From NCBI GenBank assembly GCA_028532985.1, contig JANCIK010000009.1:682001-746000 (forward strand): DNA of 64,000 nt, read 5' to 3'. The first letter of the stretch is position 1; each line of letters opens with the position of its first letter. The translations under genes were made by a program, and so were the position numbers. The notes under the pieces are model-generated. The model worked only from the letters and a program-made list of their open reading frames with translations, was not told where the DNA came from and made no database searches. Of the stretch, positions 33,981 through 45,379 are shown in pieces. This stretch comes from Stropharia rugosoannulata. Taxonomy: Eukaryota > Basidiomycota > Agaricomycetes > Agaricales > Strophariaceae.

Positions 33981-35793
33981 CTACGCAATAGCCGCCCACA
34001 CCCCACTCGGGCGACCCATGTCCAGACCATCCAACACCGACCTTGCAACCGCTTTCTCGCGGGCACTAAGAAGCAACACGACCGTCCCGATCCGAGGAAT
34101 ACGGGCGAGCGCCTCGACGTACGCACGCACCGCTCCACGCACGCCGCTCGCGTCTGCGCTACCGACTGGGTGCGCCTCCAGCGCCGCCTGGAACACTTCC
34201 ATCATTGAGCCGAGCAGATCGGGCTCCAGGGAGGTCTTGCATAGAGCAGGGAGGGAGGCGGGAGGGATAGTCTTTTACAGAAACAAAATATAATTCAGGA
34301 CCGCCAAAGGAAGAGAAAACAGAGGGGAACGTACAGTTAGCAATGCCCATTTAGCAGCAGGCGTCGCGAGTGACTTCCACGCCCTCGAAAAGTCAAAAAG
34401 CGTACCGGGTGCCTTCGCCGGAACGCCATTCGTATTCGGGGGTGTAGCGGCCCATTGAGGGTCCCTCAGGGGCGCAGCAGCTGGCGCAGGCGGGGGTGAA
34501 GGGGAGGCCATCGGAACATCCTTTATCTCCTCAATCCCACTCGTCTTCTCCGAATCACTACGGGGAGAAAATAGCGTGCTCGCCCCATTCGAGCGGAAAA
34601 TGCCCCCGCCGACGCGACTCGGCTTCGCACTAGCGCGCTCCTGTTTCGCTTGCGCAAAGCTCTCAGGCACGGCGCGCGCCTTGCCCTTGCCCTTGTTTAT
34701 GTCACCAGCACCCTCAGTATCCCCGGGAGATCCCTTCGACGCGCCAGTTGGCGGCGGCTTGGCGTGTATTTTGACCTCCCCAAACTCGCGTTCCAGCGAA
34801 GCGGCGGCAGCGGCTATGGCAGGCGGTACAGTGGAAGATGACGATGGGGGTGTAGGCTCCTTCAGTGACCGTGATGACACTGCCTCCAGAGTGTCTGTTT
34901 GTCGCGGCGATGTCGTTTTAGGGGCTACAACGGGTGGCTTCGAGACTGTTGGAGTGCTGGTCTGAGCGGGGGGAGCACTCGTGCTGGCTATAGAAGCTTT
35001 TGCAGAAGGATCGATAATCTTGATCGGTACGCGTCGTTTACGCTGCTGGTCGGTCGCGCCGTTCGTCAAGGAAGCGTCCATAGCACCCCTATTTTTCTAT
35101 TTGTGCGCGTAAGTTTTGAACGATGTGCTCGCATAAAGTATTTTCAGCATACCTTAGCCTTCTCTTTCTGGCTGGCAAGGTTTTGCACGCGCGTAAGCTC
35201 GTCTCTAGCAGCAGCGTTAGCAGGCTCAGTGCGGAGTACAGCTGCGAAGTCTATTTGAGGAGGTGTTACTTAGTATTGTCTATGATATCGAGTCAGATAA
35301 AACGCACCAGCTTGCGCTTCATCGAGTCGCCCCAGTTCCGCTCTGGCCTGTCCCCGTCGAAACAGCGCTTTCACATTCTTCAAACTCAACCCAAGGACGG
35401 TCGTACAATCTCGCTCGGCATCTTCGTACCTGTATTTCAGGTACACGATGTTAGCTCATCACGCTGAAAAAGCCCGCTAGACTTTAGACATGGCTGCATC
35501 CCCTTGTGAATGCGGATCCATGTCTGAACCACCAAGCATATGTTCAGAGACGTACTTGCCTAGCTTCAGGTACGCTGCTGCGCGGTTCAGCGCATACGTC
35601 GGCTCGCTCGGATCCGCCATAAATGCTGCGGTATAGTGGCCTATGGCTGTTGGAAAATCTCCTGCTTTGAACGCTGCATTGCCCTGTCCATGGAATTCTT
35701 GATCAGCATCACTAAGTAAAGCGTTGAACCGCTCTAGAAACGTGTACTTACTTTGTCTTTCGCTCCTTGGGCTCTTTCTTGTTGGGTGACCAT
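33981..35793 (-). CDS. RPAP3/SPAG1-like TPR co-chaperone
   Basis: Six exons (35793-35752, 35683-35556, 35429-35308, 35250-35153, 35096-34335, 34271-33981) encode 480 aa. Residues about 10-125 are tetratricopeptide repeats (KDKGNAAFKAGDFPTAIGHY; YALNRAAAYLKLGKYEDAE; ALFRRGQARAELGRLDEA), of the Hsp90/Hsp70 C-terminus-binding type. A long Pro/Ala/Ser-rich linker follows. The last about 120 residues match the RPAP3 C-terminal domain (FDFSRAWKSL ... IPPASLPALCKTSLEPDLLG). RPAP3 links Hsp90 to the R2TP (RUVBL1/2-PIH1D1) complex, which assembles RNA polymerases, snoRNPs and PIKKs. It converges with the RTA1-like gene, 268 bp stop to stop. Confidence 0.85.
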
Positions 35794-38700
35794 CTTTGAG
35801 TGTTGATTATCGCGCGTTAGACGATGCTGTCGTTAAGTAAGTACGCTAACTTGGTACTAACAGTTGAAAGGAAGGCAGTGACGCTTGAACGACGCGATGT
35901 TAAACATCAAACTCCGCCCGGCTGATGCCGTATTAAGATTCCGAACCTTTTTTTTTGTAGGTTGTTCACTTTACTATGTCCGCTACTGACTACCACTGAT
36001 AGTCGTTGCCTTTGAAGCTGTTTCTGATTGAATAAACTTCCAATCTTCTGTTTTATGTCTTGATGTCAATACTGTTTATCGATATCACCTTTTAAAACTG
36101 ACATACTTACAAGCTTTCCACATGAACTCGTCGTTTCAACTTTATTGATCTTACTAGTATACAACAACTTTCATTTACTAGGAAACGACCCAATGAGAAT
36201 TTCTAGCAACTTATGGCTATACTTTTATGCTCTGTGAAATAATGATGACAACAGACAAGGGAAAGCTATTATAGACATACGCTGATTTTTCAGAAGATCC
36301 GAAATTCATTAGAAATCACCGTCTGATGTGCATTGTATCAGTATGAGCTAAGTTTCCGATGAGTTAAGGGCTTTGTTTGATTTGTTAATCTCCCGGGAAC
36401 ATAAAATAAATCATAGCAGGTGCTTGATTACTCATTACTTCTTCATGTATCAAGAATTGCTGCGACTCCTGTGATTTCTCAGCCTTATGATGAGACGGCT
36501 CCGAGTAACATTCTCGTCTCATGAGTTAAGTAACCAGGCATATGCTTTACTCTTTCTAAACCGAAGATCACGTATGTGGATCTTGGAAATTTTTCTTGCT
36601 TATGTTTTGCCTATGTCTTCCCAAGTTTTTTCAATCACGCACATAGCTTCCACGGAACATCCGCGGCCTTCCATACCACGCGAAAAATTCCCAGATCCTA
36701 AAAAAGATGTATTTTCACCTGTTATTTGCGCAGTTTCTGTGCAGTATGCTCGACTGCTTTCTCATCGCCCGCCCACCACACATGGGTGATGGGCGGGACC
36801 GAGAGCATGATGATCGCAAGTATGATGTCAGCGACATCTAAGCGTCTGCTATGACATACTCTGATCACAGGCTAAACACATCCCAGCCCGCCTCTCGCCC
36901 GCCCTGCTCCATACCGAAACACACGCGTATTTTGAGAGAGCTCCTGAGAGCGCGTGCACGTACGCGCTCGGCGGGAAAAAATAAGAGAAACGGGGTCCAT
37001 TGTGCTATACCATCAACGGTACCAATCATATGTGCTGGAGCTGTCAATTATCATTATTGTACATAAAATGTACCTTGTAGTACTTTCGATGATTGATGGA
37101 GCACCACCTCGTGCTGGCCAGACTCTGTGACAAGCAATCCCATTTAGATATCCACATAACCTTTCAAGAATCATTCACCTGTTAGTTTTCAAGCACATGC
37201 ATCTGTTCATTCGCGAACATTAACCTCGGTCATTCACCTGTTAGTTTTCAAGCACATGCATCTGTTCATTCACGAACATTAACCTCGGACAGTTACAGTT
37301 AATGATCTTGACGAACGCATTAAATCAGAAAAACGAGGTTTTAACCACCATTCTACTGTCCACATACAATATGGCATACATGATCATCATAAATTGGCAT
37401 GTTGTCTGCTGAAGACACGTAGCCGCGTGTACCAATGTTGGTGATCCACGGGCTCATGATTCTGTATGTGGTTTCATCCTCCCGGCGGTACGTCTGGGCA
37501 GGGCAGATGGAGCGATGTCGAGTGGTTACGTCTGGTTACGTACCGCCGAGCGCCCACTGTCCAGTGCCATCCGCGACGCGGAATAAATCCAACCCGCAGG
37601 CTAGGGACGCCCTCCGAGGAGAGCACGCGCGGCATCTCCGGCCGCGTCGCCAGTCGCCGCCTGCCTTAGACGGGTTGCATAGCACACGCATGTAAGCCGA
37701 GCGGCGGTGGCGGATTAAATACCTACATACCCACTACAACATACACGGTTAGAGCGAAGGGTTGGCAGGCGCCTGAGGAAACCTGAGGCGCATTCGGGCT
37801 GTCGCTCCGATTTCGGAGGATGCGAGGCTCGAGTAGCCTCAGGGCACACGCGTGTACGCGCGCATGCGGCGGCGTGCGTACGCAGCAGTGTCAGGTGCCG
37901 CACGGCCGCTCTACGCCCCGCGCGGGGAGTCCCACCAGCTAGCCGAAAGTGACCGGTGCTCACAATGATCCTTGCCCCTCGCAAATATGTTAGAACTTCC
38001 CAGCGCATGTTGACCCACTGGTTTTCTATCATACCTCGTGTATAACACTGCGCCTGTCCAACTGTTAGCCAGACAGGTAGACTGGCAACCGTTGGACATT
38101 TTCATCTTGTTCTCTTGGATGCCAACGAGCGGGCGGTGTATGTAGATGCCGCCAGCGGCTACCTCCGGCGCTTTGTTTCAATCCGTTGCACGGCGCTCCG
38201 CAGTCATGGTTGGGTGTCATAACACCTCATAACACTCATGTTAACGCGTACCTGAAGAGGTGCAAACAATTAACGAGAAAATACTACTCGGAGTATCGGA
38301 CCAAGCCTGACCAAGCTCTACCAAGCCGCAGGCTACGCCAGCCTGTTGACGTATTCAAGTAACCGCCCTGATCATGACGATGCACGCCTTCGAAAAATTC
38401 TCTAGATTTCTCTGGAGTCTGCACCCAAATTCTGTGAAAATACCGGTAACAAACCGAACTCATAAAGTTGCAAATACAGCATGTTAATTTCCAGCAAATA
38501 GCACCAGGCTACTTTTATACAACGTGATAAATGACTACATAAATGAAGCTTTAAGTAGTACCAATAAGTAAGTTACACCCAACCCGCACACAGTGCAAGG
38601 CACAAAAAAGGAATCTATCAGGGATAAGGAGCTCGTGAAACTCGTACAAAGTAGAATAGTAAACGCGTATCTATGTTTGTTGATGAATCATCTAAGGTCA

Positions 38701-38918
38701 GACCGCAGTTGACGGTTGCGGAGGTGGTGGCACAATAAAATTACACGCTTTGATTGGTTCATTTCTTGGTTTCATGCGCGCCTGGTGCGCTGTCGTCTAC
38801 GGATAGGAATGTGGAATCGGTGGCTGCGCATGAATAGGGCGTCAGTTGCTGTCCCGTTCGCTCGCGGAAAGGTGAAAAGGGACAACAATGAGCGGCCCGT
38901 CGCTGCCGGCGTTGCGAT
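35794..38918. other. Gene-poor stretch with GC-rich island
   Basis: No supportable gene. AT-rich to about 37.4 kb, with the 59-bp duplication at 37171. Between about 37.5 and 37.95 kb the DNA is markedly GC- and CpG-rich, with CGCG-type runs, and frames there look like compositional chance. Confidence 0.45.
37171..37288. repeat. 59-bp perfect-period tandem duplication
   Basis: Two adjacent copies of a 59-bp unit beginning TCATTCACCTGTTAGTTTTC (37171-37229 and 37230-37288) differ by one visible base (TTCGCGAAC versus TTCACGAAC). It is non-coding, so it looks like a recent tandem duplication. Confidence 0.9.
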
Positions 38919-39569
38919 TCATGGCTTGAAGCTCTTGTTCATGAAGTGCCACTGGACTTTCATCACACCCTGGCTGAGGGGCGCGAGTTTCTGGAACAGT
39001 GCGGGGGACATATCTGTAATGAAACGTGATATTAACGTCTGCGATTGATCGCGACCGCTGTGCAAGGGGCGTACCGATGTCGTTGCTGGTGCATGATTGG
39101 CAGCTATCCACTGTCTTGCCAAAAGCAGACTTGCCATTTGCCGTGTTCACGATCTCGACGTACTGGCATAAAGTTAATACAGACATATTAATTACAGAGA
39201 TATTATGCCCACCTGGCCACAGTTGCTGCCGTTGTTCTGGTCGTACAGACCTTTGCCAATGGCAAGAATGAGGTCGTTGTTGGTGTTGTGCCAACCACAG
39301 TTGCCGAGTCCTGTGAATAAACGTTAGATAATGTCGAGCTAAAATTCTGTGAAGCGACTAACCAGGATAGAAGAACGTTCCCTGTACATGAGAATAAATT
39401 ATGAGTATTGTACAGAGTGCTTGGACGTTATTCGGGAACGTACCCTTCCGGTGTGCGTGATTCGTCGGTCGAGCTCGACTAGTTGCCCGTCTGCTACTGG
39501 GACTGGTGCAGCGAGGGTAAGCACGAGAGACGCGAACAAAGCGAAGATGAAGAGAGCAATGCGCGACAT
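38919..39569 (-). CDS. Expansin-like / RlpA-like double-psi beta-barrel secreted protein
   Basis: Five exons (39569-39444, 39381-39363, 39310-39213, 39162-39075, 39013-38919) encode 141 aa. A signal peptide (MSRIALFIFALFASLVLTLA) is followed by GTFFYPGLGNCGWHNTNND, SNCGQVVEIVNTANGKS and DSCQSC, then LFQKLAPLSQGVMKVQWHF. This is the single-domain DPBB fold of barwin/expansin/PriA-like proteins, with the usual disulfide cysteines. No carbohydrate-binding module follows. Such proteins are secreted, associated with cell-wall loosening or fruiting, and are not clearly catalytic. Exon 2 is just 19 nt and is required to link the propeptide to the barrel. The start at 39569 was chosen over 39641 because only it leads with the signal peptide. 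Confidence 0.87.
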
Positions 39570-39674
39570 GACTGGCGAAGGTATAGGGTGCACAAGGGAT
39601 CGCTGGAGGAACTGTGTAGCGCGGGGGACGGGACTCGACACGGCAACGGAAGTGGACAGAAAAATCTAGGGCGG

Positions 39675-39681
39675 TTTTATA
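39675..39681 (-). promoter_or_regulatory. TATA box of the expansin-like gene
   Basis: On the minus strand this reads TATAAAA, about 106 bp upstream of the start codon at 39569. Confidence 0.45.
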
Positions 39682-41841
39682 GTGCAGCCAGACTGCCTGA
39701 CAGAACGCATCGTGTGTTGCGGGTAGTGTAATGATCCATAATTGGAGCAGGCCATCTGTTGTCAAATTTGGGGCTGTTGCCAGGAAAGAGACCGAAGAGG
39801 AAAACAACGACAATCAGAGTGGCTTTTAAAAATTTCTAGGCAGCATCATCCGCATTTCGTATAATAAAACACCCCAGAATGGGGATCCAGTCGCACTCGG
39901 CGCTTCTTTCCGGCCAATAGGAGCTGGGAACGCGATGGGTCCGACAATTTGCTAATAAAAGCGGGATAAAAAAATAGGAATGATGCTGGGAATTCGCCAG
40001 ATTATCGCCGCACAGAATTATCTAATCTCACTCGCTGATTGCCCTGCCTGCTTGGTCAGCATTATGGAAGGAAAGCACAGCCGCTGGAGCCTCACCTTGC
40101 ACACGATGCACCCGCAAAGTTTTTGATCCCCCCAGAGCCTCTGAGGTTCCGTTCCAGAACACGCGTTTCACCTGGACTGTCTGCCAATCCGTTCTAGAGA
40201 GAAAAAGACGCTGCTTTAGTCCACTGCCCACGAAGCTCATCAGTCTGGCGCTGCTTACAATAACCTATCTACCCATCATGGCGACCACCTAGTTCCTTTG
40301 TTCTGCCTTTGCGACTGTAGGCATAGAAAGCATATGGAGCATCGCTTGTTGTCCTACATATACTCACTGCATGCAAAGCCCTGTCGCGTCGTGTCAAACT
40401 CAAAGATGGCTGGCGTCAAGCTGAATGTGTTAAGGGCGAGCGGAGGGAAAGGGTTGACGGAGCACGTTTTTGCGGTCCGGCACATCTTCGGCACGTGTTT
40501 CTCTGGAAATGTATCCGACGCACTCTGTCGAATCCGGATCTTTTCTTATGGAAATAGGTTGTGGCCGATTTCTGCAGAAAAGTTGGTCTTGAACTGTGGG
40601 GATTGCGAGGCTCTCTGGCGGCGCAAGAAGAAGTTCTAATCGCAGCTGTTCTAACCTTCTACCTAATATTTATTTATATGCCTTCAAGAACTCTCATTCT
40701 ATCTCCCAGTAACTACGAAATTGCAGCGTTCTTGCTGTCATATTGGAGTCCCCCAGGATGATCAGGCACTCCTTCTCGGAATTTCTACAGTCAAGCCTGC
40801 TTCGAGAACCCTATAATACTCAGCGCTGCGGGTCTGACCCGGATACTCTGGACTCATGGAAAGTCGTGCGAAGTCATTGGGCGCCGCATGCAGAAAATGC
40901 GAGGCGTGCGCGCTCCCAGCGTGCGTGTTCTAGCCCCACGCGCTGTCGTGCCACTCCGAAATGAATCAAAATTGTAGATCCACCTGCAGGCAGCTAGCTA
41001 TACATACAGTGATACTCTCAGGCAGGCTACGCGAATCCTCATTGACAAACAGGCGACGGCGCTGACATTGACTCAGACTGGGAATACTACATCCTCCATT
41101 GGATATGTAAGAAAAGCTTTGTTCACTCACGATAATGTCCGGGCGTACATAATTTCAGGTAGACTTTCAGAAACTCCCATACGATGGGAATCGATATTAC
41201 CGACTTACACCCTTTGCCCAGACTCCAACACAGTCCGCCAAGCTGCCGGTGTTGTGTAGCTTTTCAGAGGGCATTTATAACTGGGGTCAGGTAGTTGTGT
41301 TTGTATCTTTGCACCTTGCATGATTTTTCTATAATACAAAGGCGTTTGCTTTCCTCGCATCAGAGTCAGAGTAGATCATAAATAAACCCGCATGATTGCT
41401 TGATTTCATTATCTCAATATGAACAAAGCTCATTTCCCAGTCCTATGAGCGAGGATCATATCGTAGCTTTGATGTGCGTTACATCGACACACTGACAGTG
41501 AGCATACCGAGCGTCGTTGTCAACGTTCATGAATCATTTGCGCTCGATGAACAAAATTGCCACTAGCCAGTTTCGAAAGTCCGACTCCGGACACGAACAG
41601 TGGCCACTGGCCGGGTCCCGGGAAGCAGCTGTGCCGGGTTGCCGAGGCTCATTGATTTGATAATCGCACAAGCGCCCACATCACGTGCGATCAGGCACTG
41701 CGTCATCGATGCCCGCTGTTGACATCGAGACCAATATGTTATTTGACATAAGTAACCGCCTATAACCGCCCACAATCCCCGTCCCTGTTTCTCTGCAGCA
41801 GCGCGTAAACTCTTACGAACCAGTGACGTCGACAGTACCTC
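39682..41841. other. Intergenic, no gene seen
   Basis: Divergent spacing between the expansin-like gene and the Bzz1-like gene. Frames up to 113 codons occur (40298-40639 plus) without recognisable content. Confidence 0.45.
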
Positions 41842-44800
41842 ATGACGGAAGCGCCAAGCGCCCCTGGGTTCGGGCAAACTCTGCCAGTGAGTCGGACTCA
41901 TTCATGATGCAGGGGTTTGAACTCCAACGGACGGGTCGGGGCTGATTCCAAACGGATTAGGACCAGTTCGATAGAATTTCGGAGTATTTTGACGCAGGAC
42001 TTGCAGCTGTTGATGATGTGAGCCCCAGAACACAGCGCGTTGGGATTCCGCTGACCAGTACTCGGCCGAACGTCTCCTAGGTTCGCGAAATCTATACAGC
42101 ACGCGCCGCTCTGGAACGAGAATATGCTGGGAAACTGCAGGCCCTAGCCCGCAAGGCTGCTGAACGCAAGGCCAAGTCGTGTACTGCGCTTGTCCTCGGT
42201 CCCGATCCAACTAAGAGTTGGGACGACGATACGTTGAGGCAGAGGTCAGTCGTACTTGTAATTACCAAGTTTCTCAATCTAATAAACATCCAATTATTTT
42301 CACTTGCCTACATGTCGTCTATTCAGCTCGCTGGAGCGCGCATACGAAGGATTTGTAGACTCGATGGCGAATGCAGCGCAAGAACACATCAACTATGCCG
42401 ATAAAATGACTTCGGAAACTATTGACGTGTTAAAAACATTAATCAGAAGAAGCGAAGAAGCAAAGAGGAAGGTGCGTATCATCTGCTTCTGAGACACCAC
42501 AACACATTCACAAACTCTCATTGGCGGATTTACACCCCACAGGAAGTCGTGTTCTTCCAGAAGTTGCTATCAGACAGAGATCGCGTATTCTCTGATAGAA
42601 TCAAGGTAAGAGGATTGCCAATTTTCAACTGAATAGCTGTGCCTCAGTTTCCTATTGAATGTCTCTACCAGGCTAAACAGAAAGTATGACATCCCATAAT
42701 TAAGAACAAACTTTAATTGACCGCAACGTGACTCTCTCCAAGTACGACGATCAGTGCCAGGAAGTTGAAACGTTTCGACAAAAGCAGGTAGATGTCCAGA
42801 TTATCTAACATGTGTACTCAACCTCATTGTGATTATCAGAGTCGTGCAAGCGACGATAGGCACGCTGACCGGGCCGCCAAACAGGCAGAGCAGCAGCGAA
42901 ACGATATGCTTGACTCAAAAAAGTACGCAAATATAACATCGCCGCACTTCTTAACCTTAATAAATGTATACGCTCCTAGTGCCTACTTGATCGCTACCGC
43001 TATAGCCAACAGGACGAAAGCCAGATTTTACGACGACGATATTCCAAATTTAGAAAACGTACACTTTCAATTTTTCATACACGTACCCTCGCTTATTTGT
43101 CGTATGTTTTCGCATTTTAGGAGCTACGTAAGTCTCTCACCTTCCGAAGATACCAGTTTCCATGCTCAGCAGCAGACTGATGACCAGAGGGGCTGCACGG
43201 TCGCTTGTTGGAGCGGTTCTCCATGGTTCTAATACGTGCTCATGGAATCCAATTAAGCCATCTTGAGGCTTTACAGGGACATGTCAAGGCTGTCCAATCG
43301 AAATTTGAAGACATGAACGTTCCCGAAGATCAGCATCTTTTCGCAGACTACAATCTACGCGCGTTCACCGCTCCGGGAGATTGGAAATTCGAGCCTTCGC
43401 CTGTTCATTATGATACGGCAAGTCGCCCCCGGTATTTTGGCTCTGTGCAAAGGGGACTGATCAAGGTACATACATACATACAGGACGAAATGAGCGTGGA
43501 GCCAGCGCCAAAGATTGTCATGCAAAACAGACTGCGCCGCTCCCGTGATAAGCTGTCTGAGCTCCTGCCACTGGTTGAGGACAAGCGTGCGTACCGTTGC
43601 TAGTGATAAGTAATCTCGTTTGATTGACATGCTCTAACTACTATCTATCAAAAATCAGGCTCGGAACTGAACAAATTGGCAGAGCAAGTTACCTCCTATC
43701 TCCCGGACCACCTGGTGGGGACTATCGACGATTTGATTGACGTAACTATTTCCCTGGCGCAGTCAACCTTATTTTTGCTCATGTATGGATTTCAAGAGGC
43801 ATCTTGAAGCCGAGCATCAGCTAGCCCTATATGCGACGTCGGAATGTATTTTAAACACAGAAATAGATACAGTTCTCTCTGCTATTGGAGGTGAGTTTCT
43901 GCCGACAATAAAACACTGTTCCGAAATTCACGCCACTGAACCTTATACAGACGACGAAGGTGGAAACCGACCTCACATATTTAAGAGCTCCGCGTTCTCA
44001 ATCCCAACAGCCTGTGGGTATTGCAAGGTAAGTATATCGTATCTAGAACGGATATTAAATGCGCACACTAATCAAACCAGTCATCAGTCTGGGGCTTGAG
44101 CAAGCAAGGGAAAACTTGCAAGTCGTGCGGCTTATCTGTCCACGCGAAATGCGAACTCAAGGTGATAAGCCAAGATTTGACACAAGAGCGGGCATGGAGC
44201 TGACGAATGTTACACTTCTGTGGCGGCTAGGTTTCGGCAGAATGTGAAAAAGCAGCAGAAGGTCGCACAACCACGCTGAGCAGACACAGAACGGATGCCT
44301 CAAGACGGGGCGCAGCAGGTGAATGAACTGTACCCTTCATTTATTTACGACTAAACCCCAAGGACCAAGGCACAGCGCTAGCACCCTCGGCGTCTTCCTT
44401 CGCCCAATCGATTTCATCAGAAGCCCCATCCTCTGACGATGTCATCAGTGCAAGGGTATTATTTGATTATACCGCGACATCGGAATTTGAACTTGGCGTT
44501 CACGGTGTGTAGATCGTTCCATATATGCTTAACGGAAGCTGATGTACCAATCTGGAAATCAGAGGATGAGACCGTTGACGTTGCGGAAGAAGACGATGGG
44601 TCTGGCTGGGTAAAGGTTGTCAATGCACAGGGCATCAGCGGGCTTGTACCTGCGTCATATATCGCTGAACTTGATCGCGATCGGGACAGAAAAGCAGTGG
44701 ACCGTGATCCTCATACACAACATGGTTGGCCATACTTACCTGCATTCATGGCATTGTCCGAGCTGTTACTAACTTAGCATTCAGTTCGAGCGGTATATCC

Positions 44801-45049
44801 GTACATTGCTCAGAGCTCTGATGAGCTGAACCTTCAGCCCGGAGATATATTGGAACTCTCGACGGGTCCCCGAGGAGGCCAATTATATGGTGAAGGATGG
44901 TGGGAAGGTGAGTTCCATTGAGTCGATTGACAGACCTGAGCTCATAACCACCCCGAACAGGGTTCGATGCACAAGGAACAAAAGGAATATTCCCTAGCAA
45001 TTATGTCAGTGCAATAAACCGATACATTCCGTACTGTGGCTTACTTTAG
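41842..45049 (+). CDS. BZZ1: Bzz1-like F-BAR / C1 / double-SH3 actin-patch protein
   Basis: I spliced 21 exons: 41842-41886, 41961-42017, 42081-42244, 42327-42471, 42543-42605, 42672-42683, 42743-42787, 42840-42922, 42980-43058, 43121-43127, 43188-43417, 43484-43586, 43659-43741, 43797-43890, 43951-44027, 44081-44161, 44231-44318, 44370-44504, 44563-44724, 44785-44907, 44961-45049, about 654 aa. The N-terminal F-BAR domain begins GFGQTLPDQFDRISEYFDAG. A complete C1 zinc finger starts at His412 (H-x12-C-x2-C-x13-C-x2-C-x4-H-x2-C-x7-C). Two SH3 domains follow (ARVLFDYTATSEFELGVHED; VRAVYPYIAQSSDELNLQPG). The family links membrane curvature at endocytic sites to WASP/Arp2/3 actin polymerisation. 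Exons of 7 and 12 nt and one GC-AG intron (43418-43483) are needed. The donor of exon 19 is the least certain junction. Confidence 0.87.
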
Positions 45050-45345
45050 TGGCTGACAGGTTGAACCTATATGAATTACGGTGTCTTATCGTGGCACTAT
45101 TGATAGACGTTGTAATTTTAAGACTAAACCATCATTTTTCTGGGGATCCTTTATGGACGTAGTATCCTTTTAGTCAGCCATAATTATCACCAGCGAGCTG
45201 GATGCAGGCGAAAACAAGATGTATACACATATGCGCACCGTGAGGACCTGCGCCTCTGAGAAAAGGCATTCGCCGTGAGATCTAGACCTGAGTGAAACAG
45301 CCTTTGCGCCTTGGGCCCTTGATGCCCAATTACTTAATTCGGATA

Positions 45346-45379
<34 letters not shown>

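Noticed and set aside
37500..37950. GC- and CpG-rich island with overlapping long frames
   Set aside because: Frames are open on several strands at once, which is what high GC content predicts. No domain or splice pattern.
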